A stretch of DNA of 64,000 bases. Origin: Rhodothermus marinus. Lineage in GTDB: Bacteria; Bacteroidota; Rhodothermia; Rhodothermales; Rhodothermaceae. Below the pieces are notes generated by a model. It did not search any database. It saw nothing but the letters and a program-made list of their open reading frames with translations, and was not told the DNA's origin. The stretch is from positions 2,773,890 through 2,837,889 of the forward strand of contig NZ_AP019797.1 of the NCBI RefSeq assembly GCF_009936275.1, in the 5' to 3' direction. Position 1 is the stretch's first letter. Each line of letters opens with the position of its first letter. Of the stretch, positions 48,046 to 56,662 are shown piece after piece. Made by a program: the position numbers and the translations under genes.

Positions 48046-48930
48046 CTACTCCTCGCGGCGCACCTCGTAGGCAATCAGGCGGTCGGACATCATCACAGGC
48101 AGGTAGAGGCGCTGCTGCTCCGGCACGTAGTCGAAGTCGGCCGTGCCCTGGCTGACCTCGACGAGCACCTGCAGCGAGTCGATCGTGGGGTCGTAGAAAA
48201 AGACGCGGGCCGCGCCCCAGTCCGACAGGAAAAAGCCGCCGTCGGCCGGTTCCACGCCGTCGATCCCACCCAGTGGCCGCACGGCGCCCAGTGGACGCGG
48301 TGTACGATCCGCATAGGCGACGGCGTGCAGGTAGCGCACACCTCCCGGACGGGCAGCACTGCTGTCGGCCGCGGCCACCACCAGATAGTCCGGCAGCGCG
48401 TAGATGCCGTTCGGCGAGCGAAGCAGCGGCGAATCGAGCCAGACCGTCAGCGAGTCGCCCTGCAGCCGGTAGATGCGGTGCGTCTGGGAATCGGAGACGT
48501 ACACGTTGCCGGCCGTGTCGGCCGTCACGTCGTTCAGGAAGCGTGCGCCCGGTGCCCCGTAGCGGGCGGTGATCTGTCCGGTGGCCGGATCGATTTCGAC
48601 GAGCGTATCGATGTCGGCCACATAGAGCCGTCCCCGGCTGAGCGCCATACCCTTGGGCGCATGCAGGCCGGTCACCCAGCGGGCCTGCAACAGTACCCCG
48701 TCGGGTGCAATGCGACTGATGTAGCCGTTGCCGTCCTTTTCCGTCGGCCCGCCGTTGATGTTCGACACATAGATCACGTTCGCAACCGAATCGAACAGGG
48801 CCGATTCGGGTCGGGCCAGGCTGTCGCTCACCTCCCAGACCGGCGTCAGCGTCCAGTGTGTCACCACGGGCGAAGGTGCCAGCTGGCAGGCACTCAGCAG
48901 AACCAGCAGGGTGGCAATTTCCCGGGACAT
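48046..48930 (-). CDS. Beta-propeller (NHL/SMP-30-like) lipoprotein
   Basis: 294 aa. REIATLLVLLSAC is a lipoprotein signal with Cys15; the ATG at 48930 (GCC context) is chosen over one 36 nt upstream because it gives a standard signal. The rest is repeated propeller blades: VIYVSNINGGPTEKDGNGYI, LHAPKGMALSRGRLYVADID, FLNDVTADTAGNVYVSDSQT, and LRSPNGIYALPDYLVVAAAD. SMP-30 and NHL proteins bind sugars or act as lactonases. The metal ligands are not certain here, so the catalytic role is open. Confidence 0.75.
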   Translation of the reverse strand: MSREIATLLVLLSACQLAPSPVVTHWTLTPVWEVSDSLARPESALFDSVANVIYVSNINGGPTEKDGNGYISRIAPDGVLLQARWVTGLHAPKGMALSRGRLYVADIDTLVEIDPATGQITARYGAPGARFLNDVTADTAGNVYVSDSQTHRIYRLQGDSLTVWLDSPLLRSPNGIYALPDYLVVAAADSSAARPGGVRYLHAVAYADRTPRPLGAVRPLGGIDGVEPADGGFFLSDWGAARVFFYDPTIDSLQVLVEVSQGTADFDYVPEQQRLYLPVMMSDRLIAYEVRREE

Positions 48931-49005
48931 GGCGGCCGTCTGGATCGTTTCCGGTAGCCGCTTCAAGGTGAGCTGCCGATTACCGGACGAAGCCGTACTT
49001 CTGGC

Positions 49006-49659
49006 TCAAAGTCCCAGCCGATGCAGCAGATACTCCAGGCGAGCCCGCCAGCCCAGACCGTAGCCGTAGCGGGCGGCCGTGCCACGTCCCAGATGATGCA
49101 CGTAGGTTTCGATTGGAAACGAAATCAGCCGATAACCGGCCTGTTCGGCCGCCCGAAAGTTTCGAATCGTCGGAAGGCCGTGGTGGATGAACGGCGGCAG
49201 TCGGAAGTAGAAGTCGCGACGCAGCAGCATGTGCGGGGTGGTGAGCACGGGCATTCCTCCCGGCTTCCGGAAGCCCCGGCGCCGATCCACCTCGACGACG
49301 CGACCGGCCCCATAAGCCATCGGATCGGCCTCCAGCGCCGCGATCATCGGTTCCAGAAAGCCGCCCCGCCGCGTCTCCGTGTCGCTGTCGAAAAAGTACA
49401 CGTAGGGTGTCGAGACCGTCTCCATGGCCCGATGCATGGCCGGGCCGTGATAGATGTTTTCGGGCAGCCAGAGCGCCCGCGTCGTCCCTTCCCCTTCGGT
49501 CAGGAGCTGCTCGATGACCGTGCGGGAGTGATCCCGGGAGCCGTTATCGACGATCAGCAGCGATACGTCCGGGTAGTAGTGCCGGAAGGAACGCACGGCC
49601 ACTTCCAGCAGCTCGGGCGTCTGGTAGTTGACGACGACGGCCGTAACGGGCAGCGACAT
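49006..49659 (-). CDS. Family 2 glycosyltransferase
   Basis: 217 aa, short for the family. TAVVVNYQTPELLEVAVRSF and SLLIVDNGSRDHSRTVIEQL form the GT-A nucleotide site, and VYFFDSDTETRRGG holds the DxD-type metal motif. No membrane segment. The start at 49659 (GCC context) is chosen because the frame upstream is low-complexity. The gene lies downstream of the mannonate operon terminator and is not obviously part of a glycan cluster, so the acceptor is unknown. Confidence 0.85.
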   Translation of the reverse strand: MSLPVTAVVVNYQTPELLEVAVRSFRHYYPDVSLLIVDNGSRDHSRTVIEQLLTEGEGTTRALWLPENIYHGPAMHRAMETVSTPYVYFFDSDTETRRGGFLEPMIAALEADPMAYGAGRVVEVDRRRGFRKPGGMPVLTTPHMLLRRDFYFRLPPFIHHGLPTIRNFRAAEQAGYRLISFPIETYVHHLGRGTAARYGYGLGWRARLEYLLHRLGL

Positions 49660-49677
49660 GGCCCTGCAGGTTGCAAC

Positions 49678-49714
49678 AAAAAAGGCGACGAGCCTGCAAC
49701 GCCGGCCCGTCGCC
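49678..49714 (-). terminator. intrinsic terminator of the mannonate operon
   Basis: GGCGACG and CGTCGCC form a 7-bp stem with a 17-nt loop, followed on the minus strand by a run of six T. It lies about 20 nt after the kdgK stop. An alternative TTGCA/TGCAA pairing overlaps it. Confidence 0.75.
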
Positions 49715-49736
49715 CGTGGATTCCGTTCGGATGGGC

Positions 49737-50765
49737 TCAGCGTTCGACGCGTCCGGAGCCCGTGCCCTGCGCCAGCTTCTCCACCTCCTCCACACTCACC
49801 AGATTGAAATCCCCCGGAATCGTCTGCTTCAAACACGACGCCGCCACCGCAAACTCCAACGCCTCCCGCGTGTCACCCTTCGTCAACATACCGTAAATCA
49901 ACCCACCCGCAAACGCATCCCCTCCCCCTACCCGGTCCACCAACTGGATCTCATACCGACGCGACCGATAACCCTCCCGACAATCCCGATCGTCCAACAA
50001 CAACGCACTCCAGCCGTTGACCGACGCCGAATAACTCTCCCGAAGCGTGATCGCCACCGCCTCAAACCCAAACGTCCGCTTCAGCTCCTGCGCCAGCTCC
50101 CGATAGGCCGCCTCCTCCAGCTTCCCCGCCTCCACGTCCACCCCCTTCGGCTTAATCCCCAGGCTCTTCTCCGCGTCCTCCTCGTTCCCTATGCACACGT
50201 CCACGTATTCCATCAACGACCGCATCACCCGCTGCGCCTCCTCCACGCTCCAGAGCTTGGCCCGGTAGTTCAAATCCGCACTCACCTTCACCCCCAGCCG
50301 ACGCGCCACCTCCAGCGCCCGACGAAGCTCCGAGCGCACCGCCTCGCCCAGCGCCGGCGTGATCCCCGTCCAGTGAAACCACCGCGCCCCCTCCAGCACT
50401 CGTTCCCAGTCGATCTCCCCTTCGCGAAGCGTCGTGATCGCCGCATGCGCCCGGTCGTAAATCACCTTCGAAGGCCGCTGACTGGCCCCCGTCTCCAGAA
50501 AGTAAATCCCGATCCGATCCCCGCCCCGCACGATGAAATCCGTCCGCACCCCGAACCGACGCAGATGATTGACCGCCGCCTGACCAATCTCGTGCTTGGG
50601 AAGCTTCGTCACGAAGTAACTCTCCAACCCGTAGTTGGCCAGCGATACGGCCACGTTCGCCTCCCCGCCTCCGAACGTCACCTCGAACGTCGACGCCTGC
50701 ACAAACCGACTGAAACCCGGCGTCGACAGCCGCAACATGATCTCTCCAAACGTGACAACTTTCAT
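49737..50765 (-). CDS. kdgK: 2-keto-3-deoxygluconate kinase (PfkB family)
   Basis: 342 aa. VTFGEIMLRLSTPG and TFGGGEANVAVSLANYG are the N-terminal KdgK substrate motifs; VDRVGGGDAFAGGLIYGML holds the ATP/anion-hole motif with the catalytic Asp (GGGDAF). It phosphorylates KDG to KDPG, the substrate of the adjacent aldolase. Its codon choice differs from its neighbours: on the coding strand G-ending codons (GCG, GGG, ACG) predominate where neighbours favour C-ending ones. This may reflect a separate origin. It is last in the operon, 18 nt after eda. Confidence 0.93.
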   Translation of the reverse strand: MKVVTFGEIMLRLSTPGFSRFVQASTFEVTFGGGEANVAVSLANYGLESYFVTKLPKHEIGQAAVNHLRRFGVRTDFIVRGGDRIGIYFLETGASQRPSKVIYDRAHAAITTLREGEIDWERVLEGARWFHWTGITPALGEAVRSELRRALEVARRLGVKVSADLNYRAKLWSVEEAQRVMRSLMEYVDVCIGNEEDAEKSLGIKPKGVDVEAGKLEEAAYRELAQELKRTFGFEAVAITLRESYSASVNGWSALLLDDRDCREGYRSRRYEIQLVDRVGGGDAFAGGLIYGMLTKGDTREALEFAVAASCLKQTIPGDFNLVSVEEVEKLAQGTGSGRVER

Positions 50766-50783
50766 GGCTGCTGCTCCGATTGG

Positions 50784-51428
50784 TTACTGGGCCCGTGCCT
50801 GACGAATGCTTTCCACGAGCGTGCGTGCGTTTTCGGTGAGCTTCTCCCAGCGCCCCTCGGCGATCGCCGCACGGTCCAGCAGCGCGCTGCCCACCCCCAC
50901 CGCACACGCCCCCGCCCGAAGCCACTCGCCCGCGTTCGTGAGCGTCACCCCACCGGTGGGCATCAGCTTGAGCTGCGGCATCGGCGCTTTAATCGCCTTG
51001 AAAAACGCCATCCCCACCACGTCGGCCGGAAACACCTTCACGATGTCGGCCCCGGCCTCGTGCGCCGCCAGAATCTCCGTCGGCGTAAAGGCGCCCGGAA
51101 GCGCCGGCACGTCGTAGCGGTGCGCCGTCTGGATGATCTCCGGCTTGAAGACCGGACTGACCACGTAGCGGGCCCCGGCTTCGATGACCAGGCGGGCCGT
51201 CTCGGCGTCGAGCACGCTCCCGGCGCCCACCAGCGCCACGTCGCCCAGGCGACGCGCGACTTCTTCGATCATCTGAAAGGCGCGCGGCACGCTCATCGTG
51301 ATTTCGATGGCCGTCACGCCGCCCTCGCAGATGGCTTCCACCACGCGCACCAGGCGCTCGGGGTCGCTCATGCGGATGACGGCCACCGCCCCGCGCCGGA
51401 TCAATTCCGAAACAATCTCGTGGCGCAT
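50784..51428 (-). CDS. eda: KDPG/KHG aldolase
   Basis: 214 aa. Class I aldolase: AVIRMSDPERLVRVVEAICE, AIEITMSVPRAFQMI with the active-site Glu, and GADIVKVFPADVVGMAFFKA with the Schiff-base Lys. MPTGGVTLTNAGEWLRAG and AVGVGSALLD bind phosphate. It splits KDPG into pyruvate and glyceraldehyde-3-phosphate. The gene lies between manD (6 nt) and kdgK, making the three-step route from mannonate complete. Confidence 0.95.
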   Translation of the reverse strand: MRHEIVSELIRRGAVAVIRMSDPERLVRVVEAICEGGVTAIEITMSVPRAFQMIEEVARRLGDVALVGAGSVLDAETARLVIEAGARYVVSPVFKPEIIQTAHRYDVPALPGAFTPTEILAAHEAGADIVKVFPADVVGMAFFKAIKAPMPQLKLMPTGGVTLTNAGEWLRAGACAVGVGSALLDRAAIAEGRWEKLTENARTLVESIRQARAQ

Positions 51429-51434
51429 GGCTCT

Positions 51435-52643
51435 TTACCAGTTGAACATGGTGCCGTCTTCCTTGCGGTTGACGGGCAGATAGGCGCGCTCGTACGGATA
51501 GCGCGCCGCCAGCTCCTCGTTGAAGTCCACGCCCAGCCCCGGCGCATCGCCCGGATGCAGGTAGCCATCCTGGAAGTAGTAGGCATGCGGGAAGACCTCG
51601 TCGGTCTCGGGCGTGTGGCGCATGTATTCCTGGATGCCGAAGTTGGGCACCCACAGGTCGAAGTGCAGCGCGGCCGCCATCGTGATGGGCGACAGGTCCG
51701 TCGCCCCGTGGAAGCCCGTGCGCACGTGGTAGAGTTCGGCCAGCGCCGCCACCTTGCGCATGTGCGTGATGCCGCCGCCGCGCAGGACGGACGTCCGCAG
51801 ATAGTCGATGAGCTGCTCGGTGATGAGCAGATGCGCGTCGTAGATCGAATTGAACACCTCCCCGACGGCCAGCGGCGTGGTAGTGTGCTGGCGAATCCAC
51901 CGGAAGCTCTCCTGCAGCTCGGCCGGCACCGGGTCTTCGAGCCAGAACAGATGGTAGGGCTCCAGCTCTTTACCCAGGCGGGCCGCCTCGATGGGCGTCA
52001 GCCGGTGGTGGACGTCGTGCAGCAGGTGCACATCGTCGCCGTAGACATCGCGCAGGCGCTGGAAGAGTTTGGGAATGAAGTTCAGATACTTTTCGGTGGA
52101 CCAGATGTGTTCGGGCGGCAGGCCCTTTTCGGCAGGCTCGTAGAAGAGCTTTCCGCGCCCGACTCCGTAGGTGGTGGGCAGGCCCGGGATGCCGCATTGC
52201 GCCCGCACGGCCTTGTAGCCCATCTCCAGGTAGCGGCCCACCTCATCGACGACCTCTTCGATGTCGCCGCCGCTGGCGTGGCCGTAGACCATCACACCGT
52301 AGCGGCTGGGTCCCCCCAGCAGGTTGTAAACGGGCGTGTTCAGCGCCTTGCCTTTGATGTCCCAGAGCGCCATATCGACGGCCGCGATGGCGCTCATCGT
52401 GACCGGACCGCGCCGCCAGTAAGCCCCTTTGTACAGGTACTGCCAGATGTCTTCGATCTGGAACGGATCGCGGCCGATCAGGCAGGGAATCACATGTTCT
52501 TCGAGATAGGCGACGACGGCCATTTCCCGGCCGTTCAGCGTGGCATCGCCCAGCCCGTAGATGCCTTCGTCCGTGTAGAGCTTCAGCGTAACGAAGTTGC
52601 GGCCGGGCGAGCAGACGAACACCTTTCCATCGGTGATCTTCAT
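51435..52643 (-). CDS. manD: D-mannonate dehydratase (enolase superfamily ManD)
   Basis: 402 aa, the ManD/RspA length. [17 protein letters not shown] and [20 protein letters not shown] are family signatures. The catalytic set aligns position by position with the characterised enzyme: Arg147, Tyr159, Asp210 and His212 in LLHDVHHRL, Glu236 in WLEDPVPAE, Glu262 in AVGEVFNSI. It dehydrates D-mannonate (some relatives also D-gluconate) to KDG. Uronate isomerase and mannonate oxidoreductase are missing from the cluster, so mannonate itself or an imported aldonate may be the substrate. Confidence 0.93.
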   Translation of the reverse strand: MKITDGKVFVCSPGRNFVTLKLYTDEGIYGLGDATLNGREMAVVAYLEEHVIPCLIGRDPFQIEDIWQYLYKGAYWRRGPVTMSAIAAVDMALWDIKGKALNTPVYNLLGGPSRYGVMVYGHASGGDIEEVVDEVGRYLEMGYKAVRAQCGIPGLPTTYGVGRGKLFYEPAEKGLPPEHIWSTEKYLNFIPKLFQRLRDVYGDDVHLLHDVHHRLTPIEAARLGKELEPYHLFWLEDPVPAELQESFRWIRQHTTTPLAVGEVFNSIYDAHLLITEQLIDYLRTSVLRGGGITHMRKVAALAELYHVRTGFHGATDLSPITMAAALHFDLWVPNFGIQEYMRHTPETDEVFPHAYYFQDGYLHPGDAPGLGVDFNEELAARYPYERAYLPVNRKEDGTMFNW

Positions 52644-52669
52644 AGACGACTTCTATTAGCGGTTGATGG

Positions 52670-53971
52670 TTATTCGACATATCCAAAGACACGAGGCATC
52701 CAGAGGCTCAGCTCCGGCAGGTACGTCACCAGCAGCAGTGCGATGATCATCGCCGCGTACATGGGCAAGAGCGAGCGCAGCACGCGCGTCATGGGCGTCT
52801 GCGTCACGCCCAGTCCCACGAACAGCACGGTCCCCACGGGTGGCGTGCAGAGTCCGATGCAGAGATTGAGCACCAGGATGATCCCGAAGTGAATGGGATC
52901 GATGCCCAAATTCAGCGCCACCGGCAGAAAGATCGGGGTGAAAATCAGCACGGCGGGCGTCATGTCCATGAACGTCCCGACGGCCAGCAGCACGAAGTTG
53001 ATGATCAGCAGAATCAGAATCTTGTTGTCGGTCAGGGCCAGCAGCGCCTGGCTGACGCCCTGGGGAATCTGCTCGTAGGCCAGGATCCACGACATGGCCA
53101 TCGAAGTGGCGATGAGCAGCAGCACGATGGCGGTCGTGGAAGAAGCTTCGAGCAGCACGCGGGGTAGATCCCGCAGCCGCAACTCGCGGTAGAGCAGCGC
53201 CAGAATCAGCGCGTAGAGCACGGCCACGGCGGCCGCCTCGGTGGCCGTGAAGATGCCCCCGATGATACCGCCGATCACGATCACCAGCAGCAGCAGGCTG
53301 GGGGCAGCCTCCCAGAACGTGGTCCATAGACGGCGGAGGCTGGGCCGACCGGCCACCGGGTAGCGCCGCTTCCAGGCGATCCAGCCGGCCACGAGCATGA
53401 GCAGCAGACCGAGAAGAATGCCCGGAACGTAGCCCGCCAGAAACAGCGCAGCGATCGACGTACCGCCCGAGGCCAGCGAATAGACGATCAGGATGTTGCT
53501 GGGTGGAATGAGCAGGCCGGTAGTGGCCGAGGTGACGTTGACCGCCACGCTGTAGCCCTTGTCGTACCCCTCGCGCTCCATGTGCGGCGCCATGATGCTG
53601 CCGATGGCCGAGGCGGCGGCCGCCGCCGAACCCGAGATCGCCCCGAAGAGCATGGCCGCCAGGATGTTCACGTGCGCCAGCGCACCCGGCAACATACCCA
53701 GCGCCGCTTCGGCGAAGTTCACCAGTCGCCGGGCAATGCCGCCCCGGTTCATCAGATGCCCGGCCAGAATGAAAAACGGAATGGCCAGCAGCGTGAACGA
53801 ATCGAGTCCGGTGGCGATGCGCTGCGCCTCGGTGGTCAGCGCCGGGGCCAGCGGCATGCTCGGCAGCATGGTCAGGATCGTGGCCAGCCCGATGCAGACC
53901 GCGATCGGCACGCCCAGCAGCAACAGCACCGCAAAGGAGACGACCAGAATCAGGACGGCGATCCACTCCAT
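52670..53971 (-). CDS. dctM: TRAP transporter large permease DctM
   Basis: 433 aa, about 12-13 membrane helices. LLGVPIAVCIGLATILTMLP, FFILAGHLMNRGGIARRLVN, AAMLFGAISGSAAAAASAIG and the conserved IPPSNILIVYSLASGGTSIA are DctM/SiaM motifs. It couples sodium flow to movement of an organic acid delivered by DctP. It ends 26 nt before manD, so transporter and catabolic genes share one transcript. Confidence 0.95.
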   Translation of the reverse strand: MEWIAVLILVVSFAVLLLLGVPIAVCIGLATILTMLPSMPLAPALTTEAQRIATGLDSFTLLAIPFFILAGHLMNRGGIARRLVNFAEAALGMLPGALAHVNILAAMLFGAISGSAAAAASAIGSIMAPHMEREGYDKGYSVAVNVTSATTGLLIPPSNILIVYSLASGGTSIAALFLAGYVPGILLGLLLMLVAGWIAWKRRYPVAGRPSLRRLWTTFWEAAPSLLLLVIVIGGIIGGIFTATEAAAVAVLYALILALLYRELRLRDLPRVLLEASSTTAIVLLLIATSMAMSWILAYEQIPQGVSQALLALTDNKILILLIINFVLLAVGTFMDMTPAVLIFTPIFLPVALNLGIDPIHFGIILVLNLCIGLCTPPVGTVLFVGLGVTQTPMTRVLRSLLPMYAAMIIALLLVTYLPELSLWMPRVFGYVE

Positions 53972-53983
53972 GAGTCCGGCTGT

Positions 53984-54496
53984 TTATTCGGCAGGGTCTG
54001 GTGGGTCCACCGGTGCCCCGGCGGTTCGCAGCGCCCGCACGCCCTTCCAGAGGTAGTAGCTCGAATAAAACCCGATAAAAGCCCCGCTCAGCGGGAGCAC
54101 CAGGTACACGTACCCCAGGGGTACCTGCAGCGCGGCCGAGATCTGCCCCAGGTAGAGCATCAGCCACACCAGCCGCGCACCGCCCACAATCAGCAGCAGG
54201 GCAAAAGCCAGCGTGCACGCCTCGATGATCAGTTCAAGAATCTGTCGCTGTCGCCCCTGAAGGCGTCCCGGCAACAGATCGACGGCCAGATGCAGGTGCT
54301 GTCCCGCCGCATAGCTTCCGCCCAAGAGCCCCAGCCAGATCAACAGGAAGCGCGCCAGTTCCTCGGTGTACGAGCTCGGATCGCGCAGCACAAAGCGCGT
54401 AAACACCTGCCAGAGCACGTCCAGCACCAGCACCGCCATGATGACGATGACCAGACTGGCCAGCACGCGATCGATCACCTGCTTGAGACGCTCCAT
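53984..54496 (-). CDS. dctQ: TRAP transporter small permease DctQ
   Basis: 170 aa, four membrane helices. VLVLDVLWQVFTRFVLRDPS, then YTEELARFLLIWLGLLGGSY and HLHLAVDLLP follow the DctQ pattern (W...E..R~~~iW....G....~..~H......~~). It forms the membrane complex with DctM. It starts 1 nt after dctP. Confidence 0.92.
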   Translation of the reverse strand: MERLKQVIDRVLASLVIVIMAVLVLDVLWQVFTRFVLRDPSSYTEELARFLLIWLGLLGGSYAAGQHLHLAVDLLPGRLQGRQRQILELIIEACTLAFALLLIVGGARLVWLMLYLGQISAALQVPLGYVYLVLPLSGAFIGFYSSYYLWKGVRALRTAGAPVDPPDPAE

Positions 54497-54497
54497 G

Positions 54498-55481
54498 TCA
54501 CTCGACGGCTTTGATGCGCGCGATGAGCCGGTTCAGCTCCGGGCGATTCCGATACTGTTCGTAAATCGGCTGCACTTTCTCGACAAACGGTTGCTTGTCC
54601 GGATAAATGATCTCGACGCCGGCCTCCTGCACGGCCCGCAGCGCTTCCTCGGTGGATTCTTTCCAGAGCTGCTTCTGGTATTGCGCCGACTCCATCGCCG
54701 CTTCCTGCACCCACTGCCGCTGCTGCGGGGTGAGCCGATTCCACACGTGCAGGCTGATCAGCAGCACGTCGGGGATCGACGTGTGCTCGTCGAGTGTGTA
54801 GAAACGGGCCACCTCGTAGTGGTGCGACAGGTAGAACGACGGCGGATTGTTCTCGGCACCGTCCACAATGCCCTGCTGCAACGCCGTGAAGACCTCACCC
54901 CAGGGAATCGGCGTGGCCGAAGCGCCCATCAGGTTGACCATCTGAATCTGCGTGGGGCTTTCCAGCGTGCGAATCTTCAGCCCCCGCAAGTCGTCGGGTG
55001 TGTAGATGGGCCGCGTGACCGTGTAAAAACTCCGGCTCCCGGCGTCGTAGTAGCAGAGCCCGCGCAGCAGCACACGCTCGCCGGCCAGCAGCAGCTCCTG
55101 CCCGATGGGTCCTTCGAGCACCTTGAACCGGTGCGTGTCGTCCCGGAAGAGATAGGGCAGGCTGAACACCTGATACTCCGGCACGAAGCCCTCCAGCACG
55201 GCCGCCGACACTTTGGCCATGGCCAGGCTCCCGATCTGAAGCAGCTCCAGCAGCTCACGCTCCGAGCCCAGCTGCTGGCTCGGATAGACCACCACGCGGA
55301 TGGTACCGCCGGACTTCTCCTCCAGGCGCTCGCCCAGATAGACCATGGCCCTGTGCACCGAGTGCGTGGGGCCCAGCGCATGCGCCAGCCGCAGCACGAG
55401 CACGTCCTGCGACCGGGAAGCGCATCCGGCCAGCACCAGCGCCAGCAATACCGGCACCCACGCACGCAACAGCATTCGCAT
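54498..55481 (-). CDS. dctP: TRAP transporter substrate-binding lipoprotein DctP
   Basis: 327 aa. WVPVLLALVLAGCAS is a lipobox, so the binding protein is tethered rather than free. LRLAHALGPTHSVHRAMVYL, then VVYPSQQLGSERELLELLQI, LRGLKIRTLESPTQIQMVNL (with the conserved Arg that binds carboxylate) and FYLSHHYEVARFYTLDEHTS are DctP motifs. UxuA/KDG context predicts a sugar-acid ligand. An inner ATG two codons later is also possible. First gene of the operon, behind a promoter and palindrome. Confidence 0.94.
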   Translation of the reverse strand: MRMLLRAWVPVLLALVLAGCASRSQDVLVLRLAHALGPTHSVHRAMVYLGERLEEKSGGTIRVVVYPSQQLGSERELLELLQIGSLAMAKVSAAVLEGFVPEYQVFSLPYLFRDDTHRFKVLEGPIGQELLLAGERVLLRGLCYYDAGSRSFYTVTRPIYTPDDLRGLKIRTLESPTQIQMVNLMGASATPIPWGEVFTALQQGIVDGAENNPPSFYLSHHYEVARFYTLDEHTSIPDVLLISLHVWNRLTPQQRQWVQEAAMESAQYQKQLWKESTEEALRAVQEAGVEIIYPDKQPFVEKVQPIYEQYRNRPELNRLIARIKAVE

Positions 55482-55502
55482 CGGACCTGCGTCGATTCGT
55501 TC

Positions 55503-55516
55503 CTTAACCGTTTAAG
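55503..55516. promoter_or_regulatory. LacI-like palindromic operator of the mannonate operon
   Basis: On the minus strand CTTAAACGGTTAAG, symmetric except at one pair and with a central CG, overlaps the -10 region and lies 22 bases before the dctP start. This is the usual form of a LacI-family site. No LacI or GntR gene lies in the window. Confidence 0.45.
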
Positions 55517-55542
55517 CTAACATTTCGTTGTGATTCTGTCAA
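55514..55542 (-). promoter_or_regulatory. promoter of the mannonate operon
   Basis: Minus strand TTGACA (55542-55537), 17 bases, TAGCTT (55519-55514). The -10 overlaps the palindrome, fitting repression. Predicted leader about 25 nt. Confidence 0.55.
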
Positions 55543-55616
55543 GGCTCCCGCCGGGCACCCTGCGATTTTATTGAAGACACGTGCACCTGCCTCCCTTCCT
55601 ATCGAGCCCCGCCGCC

Positions 55617-55645
55617 CGGGCTTTCCTGTACAAGTAGAAAGCCCG
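55617..55645. terminator. hairpin between divergent operon ends
   Basis: CGGGCTTT and AAAGCCCG form an 8-bp stem with a 13-nt loop, about 55 bases after the stop of the 36-aa gene. It lacks a T run on the minus strand, so termination of the leftward cluster is only suggested. The rest of 55546-55699 shows nothing clear. Confidence 0.4.
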
Positions 55646-55699
55646 CGCCCGCTTTTCACAGGAGCTTCACCAGACAATTCCCTTCCGGAACGCGCTCGC

Positions 55700-55810
55700 T
55701 TATCGGAACAGCAGATAGCAGAGCAGACCGGTGAGTACCACCACGGCCAGCAGGAGCAGCAGCACCGGCCCCATCGGAAGCACCGGCGGTACCGGATGAC
55801 GCCAGGACAT
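55700..55810 (-). CDS. 36-aa single-span membrane peptide
   Basis: The minus strand encodes 36 residues: a short polar start (SWRHPVPPVLPMGP), then one hydrophobic helix (VLLLLLAVVVLTGLLCYLLF) ending in Arg. It begins 2 nt after the stop of the preceding gene and has GCC-ATG context, so it is a credible last gene of the cluster. Small single-span peptides often accompany oxidase complexes (such as CydX or the cbb3 small subunits); two oxidase-like fragments lie upstream. I do not assign a function. Confidence 0.6.
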   Translation of the reverse strand: MSWRHPVPPVLPMGPVLLLLLAVVVLTGLLCYLLFR

Positions 55811-55812
55811 GG

Positions 55813-56240
55813 CTATCTGTCGTTGGTGGTTTGATCGGACCAGACGGAAGCAGGCAGTTCGCCCAGCACGGTGTGCAGTGTATTACGGGCGACGTACCAG
55901 GCGGCCAGAACCGCCTCGCGCTCGGCAACCCGGGGCACATGCCCGTCGGCCAGCGCCGCGGTCAGCTCTTCCAGATTCTCCGTGGGTTGGCAAAAAGCTC
56001 CAGGCTGCTGGCCAGCGGCACCGCGCATTGCCAGTAACGTCGCAAGGGGGCTTTTTTGCTAAGTGGAACATCGTGGAAAATCAGAAAAGCGCGCAGCGCA
56101 GCTTTGAGCGCCTGGAGCGTCTGCTCCGCTGCCTCGCCCCAGTGCTGTGATCGACGCTGTTGCAGCAGCCTGGCCGCCTTCTGAAGCAGCATGCGCGTCA
56201 GGTCCAGCCGCTCGTTCAGCGGCAACGAAACAGGCTCCAT
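55813..56240 (-). pseudogene. Helical protein interrupted by a frameshift (HEPN-like?)
   Basis: Reading from the ATG at 56240 gives LPLNERLDLTRMLLQKAARL, an all-helical segment, FLIFHDVPLSKK and LASSLELFANP, then stops at 55962. Moving back one base near 55984-55986 (a run of three C on the coding strand) continues as TENLEELTAALADGHVPRVA and EREAVLAAWYVARNTLHTVL to 55813, giving about 142 aa. Third-position GC favours the first frame until that point. One missing base explains it; a sequencing error, programmed slippage (an A6 run lies at about 56053-56058) or decay are alternatives. The fold hints at HEPN, but this is weak. Confidence 0.55.
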
Positions 56241-56248
56241 CGTTTCGT

Positions 56249-56659
56249 TCAGGAAGCCCGATGGTGTCGGTTGGCGATCAGGATGCGCGGCCAGAGCAGC
56301 CGCGCCCAGCCTACAACGGCGAGCAGTTCGAGCAGGCGACCGGCCGTCTGCACCTCCCGGACGGCGCCCATCGCGCCGACAACAACCAGCCACACGCCCA
56401 TTGCCAGTAATCCGCCGGCCGCCCAAGCGCCCCGGTCCGGCGGTCGCTCACCGCGCGTCCGGGGTAGAATCCACCAGGCCACCGCCACGGCAAACAGCAC
56501 CATGAAGCCCAGCAGCACCAGCTCGACGTGCACCGTCAGCAGACCGGGCAGAGCCGGTAGCCATCCGGCCTTGTGCACCAGCAGCCAGGCGCCCGCCGTA
56601 AAGCCCAGCAGCAGATGCACCAGCGACAGACGAACCAGCCAGTAGCTTGCGGGCGGCAT
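56249..56659 (-). CDS. Small heme-copper-oxidase-like membrane protein (first copy)
   Basis: 136 aa, four membrane helices. SYWLVRLSLVHLLLGFTAGA and LLTVHVELVLLGFMVLFAVA, then VAWWILPRTRG, match the W.v......l..G......... and H.h.l..Gw~~~l~~gva~wi~PR pattern of small proteins related to oxidase subunit I helices. The His-Val-Glu may bind heme but only one helix of the set is seen. It overlaps neither neighbour and precedes the helical gene by 8 nt. It is paralogous to the next-upstream gene. Confidence 0.65.
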   Translation of the reverse strand: MPPASYWLVRLSLVHLLLGFTAGAWLLVHKAGWLPALPGLLTVHVELVLLGFMVLFAVAVAWWILPRTRGERPPDRGAWAAGGLLAMGVWLVVVGAMGAVREVQTAGRLLELLAVVGWARLLWPRILIANRHHRAS

Positions 56660-56662
56660 GGC

